This document shows, one piece after another, positions 59,479 to 64,000 of a DNA stretch of 64,000 nt. The notes beneath the pieces were generated by a model that was not told the DNA's origin, made no database searches, and saw only the letters and a list, made by a program, of their open reading frames with translations. The position numbers and the translations under genes are program-made. Source of the stretch: Brasenia schreberi (taxonomy: Eukaryota; Streptophyta; Magnoliopsida; Nymphaeales; Cabombaceae); NCBI GenBank assembly GCA_036023115.1, contig JAYKKT010000046.1, positions 4,837,001 to 4,901,000 of the forward strand, given 5' to 3'. Each line of letters starts with the position of its first letter. The first letter of the stretch is position 1.

Positions 59479-62400
59479 TCATCTGACCCTACAAGCAGGA
59501 GGCCCTCCGGGGGAGCTAGTGTTGCCATGAGGTGATCGGCAAACAGAAGCAGGACTAGAAGTATAGGACGGTGTGTGCCGCATGCGGAAGTCAAGGGGTG
59601 TCTGTGGCATTCCCATTTCATCGGCTCCCCGACCCTGCAGTGGCTCGAGGGTTTCCACAACGTCGCTCATGAGGGGCCTGGCTTTCGGGTTCTGGCTCAG
59701 GCAGTAGTAGGCCAAGCTGCAGGCCTTATGTGCAGCCCTCACAGAGTACTGGCTCTCCAGCCGAGGGTCAATTATCTGGAGCAGCTTCCTCTTGTCGTTC
59801 AGCTTGGGGCGAGCCCAGTCGACAAGGCTCTGCTCCTTGGGTGGCCGCGTCTTGTCGACGGACCGCCTTCCAGTGAGCAGCTCTAGCAGCACTACCCCGA
59901 AGCTGTACACATCACTTCTCGCGGTCAGGTGACCTGATAACAGAAAAATTAAGTGCCACCAACAAAACAAAAACACAAGCAAAAGTTTCATTTCAAGTGT
60001 CTCACAAACTGGCATGTAGGGAATAACATTTGAAAGGTCTTCTAATTATGTTGGAGGGATACGTCGACATGCCCTTATGCGGATTACCATTACTAGAAAA
60101 TTGTAAGAGAGATGTATAACCTGTTCTTTTTTGTTTGCAACATAGCTTGCTGAGTATGCACACTGATGATCAGTGGTGACTACCAGCATAAAATGGCAAA
60201 GAGTAATATCAATAATCGCAAAAAGATAGAAACCAACTGAACCCAGGAAATACAGATAAACCGAAGATGAAAAATCTCACGTTATACAATGATCAAGAAA
60301 TGACAATAGAAAGTAATGTACCTGCATTTAATGGAAAAGGTTCCTTCACATACAGTGACTCACTTAATTTTGTAGGTTAATTATTTATCAAGGCAGATTT
60401 CTTGATTGTTCTCACATCAGGTTTGGTTAAATTTATTATTTATTTGCAAAGTAAAAGTTAGAATCTCATTTTGTCTTTCCAGGGAGAGGAGGAGCTATGA
60501 ATGAACGGTGAGATTTTTAACTGACCCTAGTTGTGCAGACGAATGCATCTCAAAGGCTCGGGTATGATGTACGACCCCGGATTCATATTTCAAAAGACAA
60601 GTTTCAGGATGGTATGAATCTACAAACTTCCCTATGGGCATGAGTGGACACCCAGTATAGGCCCTGGGTGATGGCCCTAAACTTCAGTTTTTATGAGGGG
60701 TGATCCACGTACAAACCCCTCGGGTGGATTCTCTGGGTAAATGAGCCAATGAAAGGAAAATATAGCTACTATAATTGGTTTTGAAAACTAATGATTTCAC
60801 CTCAGTTATTTGCAGTAGGATTAGGTTTGGAATAAGCACGTAGGAACTGTCAGAGGGCATACTTTCGCCCCTCACGCCCCATGCAATTCTGAGCACCAGA
60901 TCACCTTCGCAGCATGGCTGCATCCTTGCCCGCTTGACCTCAAAAATTCAAAACTCTTAGACTCTTAATAAGTGTAATGAGCGCATCCTTTCTCTTTGTT
61001 ACAGGAGAAAGAAACATCACAGGGAAACACATGCTGAATAACATGACGGATCAACCCAAAATCTGGCTGTCTCTCCATCTTAATAGGTCCATGCCCGTTC
61101 TCACTCCGAATTTGGAGACGAATAATCGTAACAATGCAGTGAAAGCATATAGTAACTTGCAGTTTCAAGTGAACCTCAGGGACGTGATTAAAGTCCAACT
61201 ATGACCACCAAAACCAAAACAAAGCCTTTTCCCACACTATTGGGGTTGGCCACATGGATTTTAAGTAACCTTGTGTCACAATTAACTCCAAAGATGCAAA
61301 ACCCAAGTATGACCAGACAGAAAAATCAAAGAGTTATAAGATGGAAGCATGTAAGGAGTGTAAAACAGTAGCAGAAAACTCACCAGTCATTACATACTCC
61401 GGGGCTGCATATCCATAAGTCCCCATAACACGTGTGGAAACATGCGTCTCATCCCCTTGTGGTCCTGCTTTGGCAAGCCCAAAATCAGAAAGCTTAGCTG
61501 TATAGTCCTGCATAAGATTGCAAAAGAAGGCAAAGCTAAGATGTTTCTTCCTTCCAAGGAATAAGGAAATCAAGTGGTTATGTTATCTCAAAAGACGCCA
61601 CTGACAGAGTCTAGTAATATATTTGAGGTTTTGAAGTCCCTGTAGATGACAGGCTTCTCAGCATTGTGTAGGAATGCAAGCCCTTTGGCAGCCCCAAATG
61701 CGATCATCATTCTGGTGGACCAAGACAACGGAACAGATGCCTCTGCAGGTTCCAAGGAAAGAGATGCCAATCAATTCAAATGACTCCATAAATTTCATTA
61801 GTAGTAATTGATTAACAGCCAACATCATATGATGAAAAGAAGGGAGAGCTGAAACAGAAAAAGGAAAGGTGCAACTGTTGAAGAAAAGTATGAAACGATC
61901 AATTTGTTGTTCTAGCTAAGTACATGTGCACGTGTCTCATACTTGAAATTTCAACTTGTAGCCTGGAATTCAGGATCAGCAAAAGTCACTGATCTATTTT
62001 CATGTATGATATAGAACAGTTATCGACTGGGAACTTTGACCATCAAGTAGGTCTCCAAAAGAACAGAGGCCTTGCGTGAAAACAAGAAAGTATTTCGCTT
62101 TCAGCTTTGCCTCGTATGTCTATGCATTCCATAATATGCTTGGTCATGATAAATGTACCAGAAACGAGTGCAAAACACTCCTTCTAAAGAAACCAATTTC
62201 TCAACGATACTAATGAGTGAAATAGCAACAAGAACAAAATGTGATGCATGATTGACATCACAGTTAGAATAGGAGAATACATCATTTAAGTTGATAGCAT
62301 ACTTCGAAACAAGTGGTTCTCAAGGCTACCCCGAAACAGAAACTCGTAGACAAGCAATCTGTGATCATCCTCACAGCAATATCCGATTAGCTTCACCAAA

Positions 62401-63532
62401 TTGGGATGCCTGAGCTGCCCGAGGAAATTAACTTCCGCCTGCGAGCATTGATTATACAACAATGCCATGAGTAGTTCGAACAAAGCAGCCAGACATCGTT
62501 CGAACACCTTTTGTGGCGGTGATGAACAAAAACAATGCGTGAGAATGAATTACACTTACCATCCATTCTCTATGGCCTTGCAGACCGTCCTTATTTAGGA
62601 CCTTAACAGCCACCGGCAAGGATTTTAGACCAACCCTTACGTTATCATCGATGTATCCTTTGTACACTGTTCCAAAACCTCCTTCGCCAAGGATGTAATC
62701 GGAACGGAAGCTCTTAGTGATAGTTTCAAGCTCAAACAGCGTGAAAGCAATGACTTTGGCCGACGACTTATGCCTCGGATCATCTGCATTTCTTGATGAT
62801 GAAGAATCGCTTATTTCTGATAGAGAGCGGCTGTGTCTCTTCTCGGAAGGGATATTCTTGGCTGGTAATTGAAACATTTGGAGCTGTTGAACTGCCGATT
62901 TACAAAGGAAAGAAGAAACAGGCATGAGAAGGATCTTAAGTTTGCACCACGAAAAATGAACTCTGCCGGGCTCATAGAATGCAGGCTAATAACCTATGAC
63001 CTCCAAACAATCATCCAAACCAAGAGGAAAAGGAAATTGCAATATTTGAAATACACCAAACAAGGGTCTCTATTTTGGAGAAGAGGAACAATCTCATTTT
63101 CTGTTTATAGAAGATAATGAAGGAAAACAAGGGCTTCAAGCAGGAAAAGTTAATTTACGGATACAGACGCCACCTACAGACACACACACACACACAGAGA
63201 TGAGATTCCCAACCCCTTTTTCATCAGAGAGTAGTTTGTAGTATAGGACTCTTCCACCCAGAAAAACGCCCAAAAGAGGGTCGCCGGAATTAAACAGTAA
63301 AACCTCAAGATAAAGGAACAAATCCGGATGTTTCATGGTTGTCCCACGAAAACAAGAAAAAAGGACGAACACCAAGAAAAGAAAGGGCAGAATGGAGTGG
63401 AGACCACAATCCAATCTAACCAAAGTTAAAAGAGAAGAAGATGGCACAGAATTTCAAAGCAATCCAAATAATATTGGTACCTTGGGCATGAGTAACAACT
63501 GCAGATTCCTCTCTGGTTCCACAGTTCCCCAT
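59479..63532 (-). CDS. PBL8: Receptor-like cytoplasmic kinase VII, PBL8-type, six exons, intact
   Basis: RLCK-VII kinases relay signals from plasma-membrane immune and hormone receptors. Exons (minus): 63481..63532, 62560..62891, 62303..62438, 61606..61742, 61384..61507, 59479..59933; GT-AG, in phase, 1236 nt, 411 aa (Arabidopsis PBL8/At5g01020 about 410). The N-terminus [13 protein letters not shown] has the Gly2 myristoylation and Cys4 palmitoylation signals for membrane attachment. A serine-rich linker ([14 protein letters not shown]) precedes the kinase: [31 protein letters not shown] (86-96), VAVK lysine 114, [33 protein letters not shown] (catalytic Asp 209), [19 protein letters not shown] (Asp 227), [39 protein letters not shown] and [14 protein letters not shown]. 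It ends [11 protein letters not shown] as in PBL8. No lesion found; intron 5 contains a LINE tail. Confidence 0.96.
61211..61278 (-). mobile_element. RTE LINE 3'-tail fragment in a PBL8 intron (antisense to plus strand)
   Basis: The minus strand gives CATGTGGCCAACCCCAATAG TGTGGGAAAAGGCTTTGTTT, matching the LINE terminal sequence at about 57855-57900. It lies in the intron between the fifth and sixth kinase exons, in the same orientation as the gene. Confidence 0.65.
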
Positions 63533-64000
63533 CTCACTCTCATTCTTGATGTCCCAGTTCTCCCTTTCCTTTACCCACTCTTCGCCAACACCAACTACGC
63601 CTAACCACAATCAACCCAAAGAAACCCGCCTGCCCAATAATCTCGAACACTCTCTCCACAGAAATCTTAAGAAAGTTATGGGAAACCACCTTCCATCCCC
63701 TTAAAATTCCCCCTTTCTCCACTGTGCAGATTCGCTTTTTCTTTATTGGGGAGGGTGGTGCTCTGCAAAAGCAAAGAAAGCAAACACTGTGTGCTTAGGG
63801 AAAGCCACTGTGTGTGTGTGGATCACGGCGTCGGCATCGGGTGTAGGTTGGGCTGGTAGCATCCCCCTCTGCCAAACTGGATTTCCCCACCATTACCAAT
63901 CTTTTCCTATTATATTATTATCGTTACTGAAGCGTCCTTTCTGTCACGTCCTCCTCACTAATCTCTCTCTGCCCCACAAGCATAGGTTTGAAGGACTATA
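63533..64000 (-). promoter_or_regulatory. 5' leader and promoter zone of the PBL8-type kinase
   Basis: No other gene is seen. An AT-rich TATTATATTATTATC lies at about 63910-63924, a possible but weak TATA region. (CT/GT)-rich stretches occur on both strands. The transcription start is not determined. Confidence 0.4.

Noticed and set aside
59575..59886. 103-codon plus-strand open frame
   Set aside because: Antisense shadow of the last PBL8-type kinase exon, which has full family similarity on the minus strand.

Overview
The window is nuclear DNA of a flowering plant. Evidence: GT-AG introns splitting plant genes (CDKB1 kinase, PBL8-type receptor-like cytoplasmic kinase, MED33, LURP-one-related, COP1-interacting-protein-7-like, Ycf54-like), a nuclear tRNA-Ala, RTE-clade LINEs, tRNA-derived SINEs, hAT-type MITEs and many TA/GA microsatellites. 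I cannot name the species. No bacterial, organellar or viral segment was seen.

Layout. 1-2 kb: 5' end of a nucleotide-sugar transporter (minus), running off the left edge. 2-9.7 kb: repeat-rich DNA holding a Ycf54-like chlorophyll-biosynthesis gene (minus) with a 2.1 kb intron, one frameshift and no visible start. 9.8-11.7 kb: C-terminal part of Mediator subunit MED33 (plus), 5'-truncated and frameshifted three times. 11.7-16.6 kb: repeats (SINEs, a LINE tail). 16.6-24.7 kb: an intact ten-exon CIP7-like gene (plus, 1142 aa). 25.3-26.7 kb: a PP1 phosphatase gene (minus, convergent with the previous gene) with two frameshifts and an altered catalytic motif. 26.7-29.7 kb: spacer with an antisense LINE. 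29.8-33.0 kb: intact CDKB1 (minus, 306 aa). 34.0-40.0 kb: intact cofactor-independent phosphoglycerate mutase (minus, 559 aa). 41.9 kb: a tRNA-Ala-like sequence with a broken acceptor stem. 42.3-43.8 kb: a LURP-one-related gene (minus) with one frameshift. 44-48.8 kb: AT-rich repeats. 48.8-49.2 kb: a small secreted cysteine-rich protein (minus). 49-54.6 kb: AT-rich repeats and microsatellites. 54.7-57.9 kb: a nearly full-length but decayed RTE LINE (plus). 59.5-63.5 kb: intact PBL8-type kinase (minus, 411 aa).

The genes are independent single transcription units (cell cycle, glycolysis, immune/receptor signalling, transcription, Golgi transport); no operon-like or clustered pathway is evident. 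Every exon junction given was checked by eye for GT-AG borders and reading phase, and summed exon lengths are multiples of three for the four intact multi-exon genes. I found no undescribed biological system. The most informative signals are the mixture of perfectly intact and single-base-shifted genes, the PP1 copy with its GNHE motif changed to GNQE, and the LINE/SINE/MITE history of the spacers.
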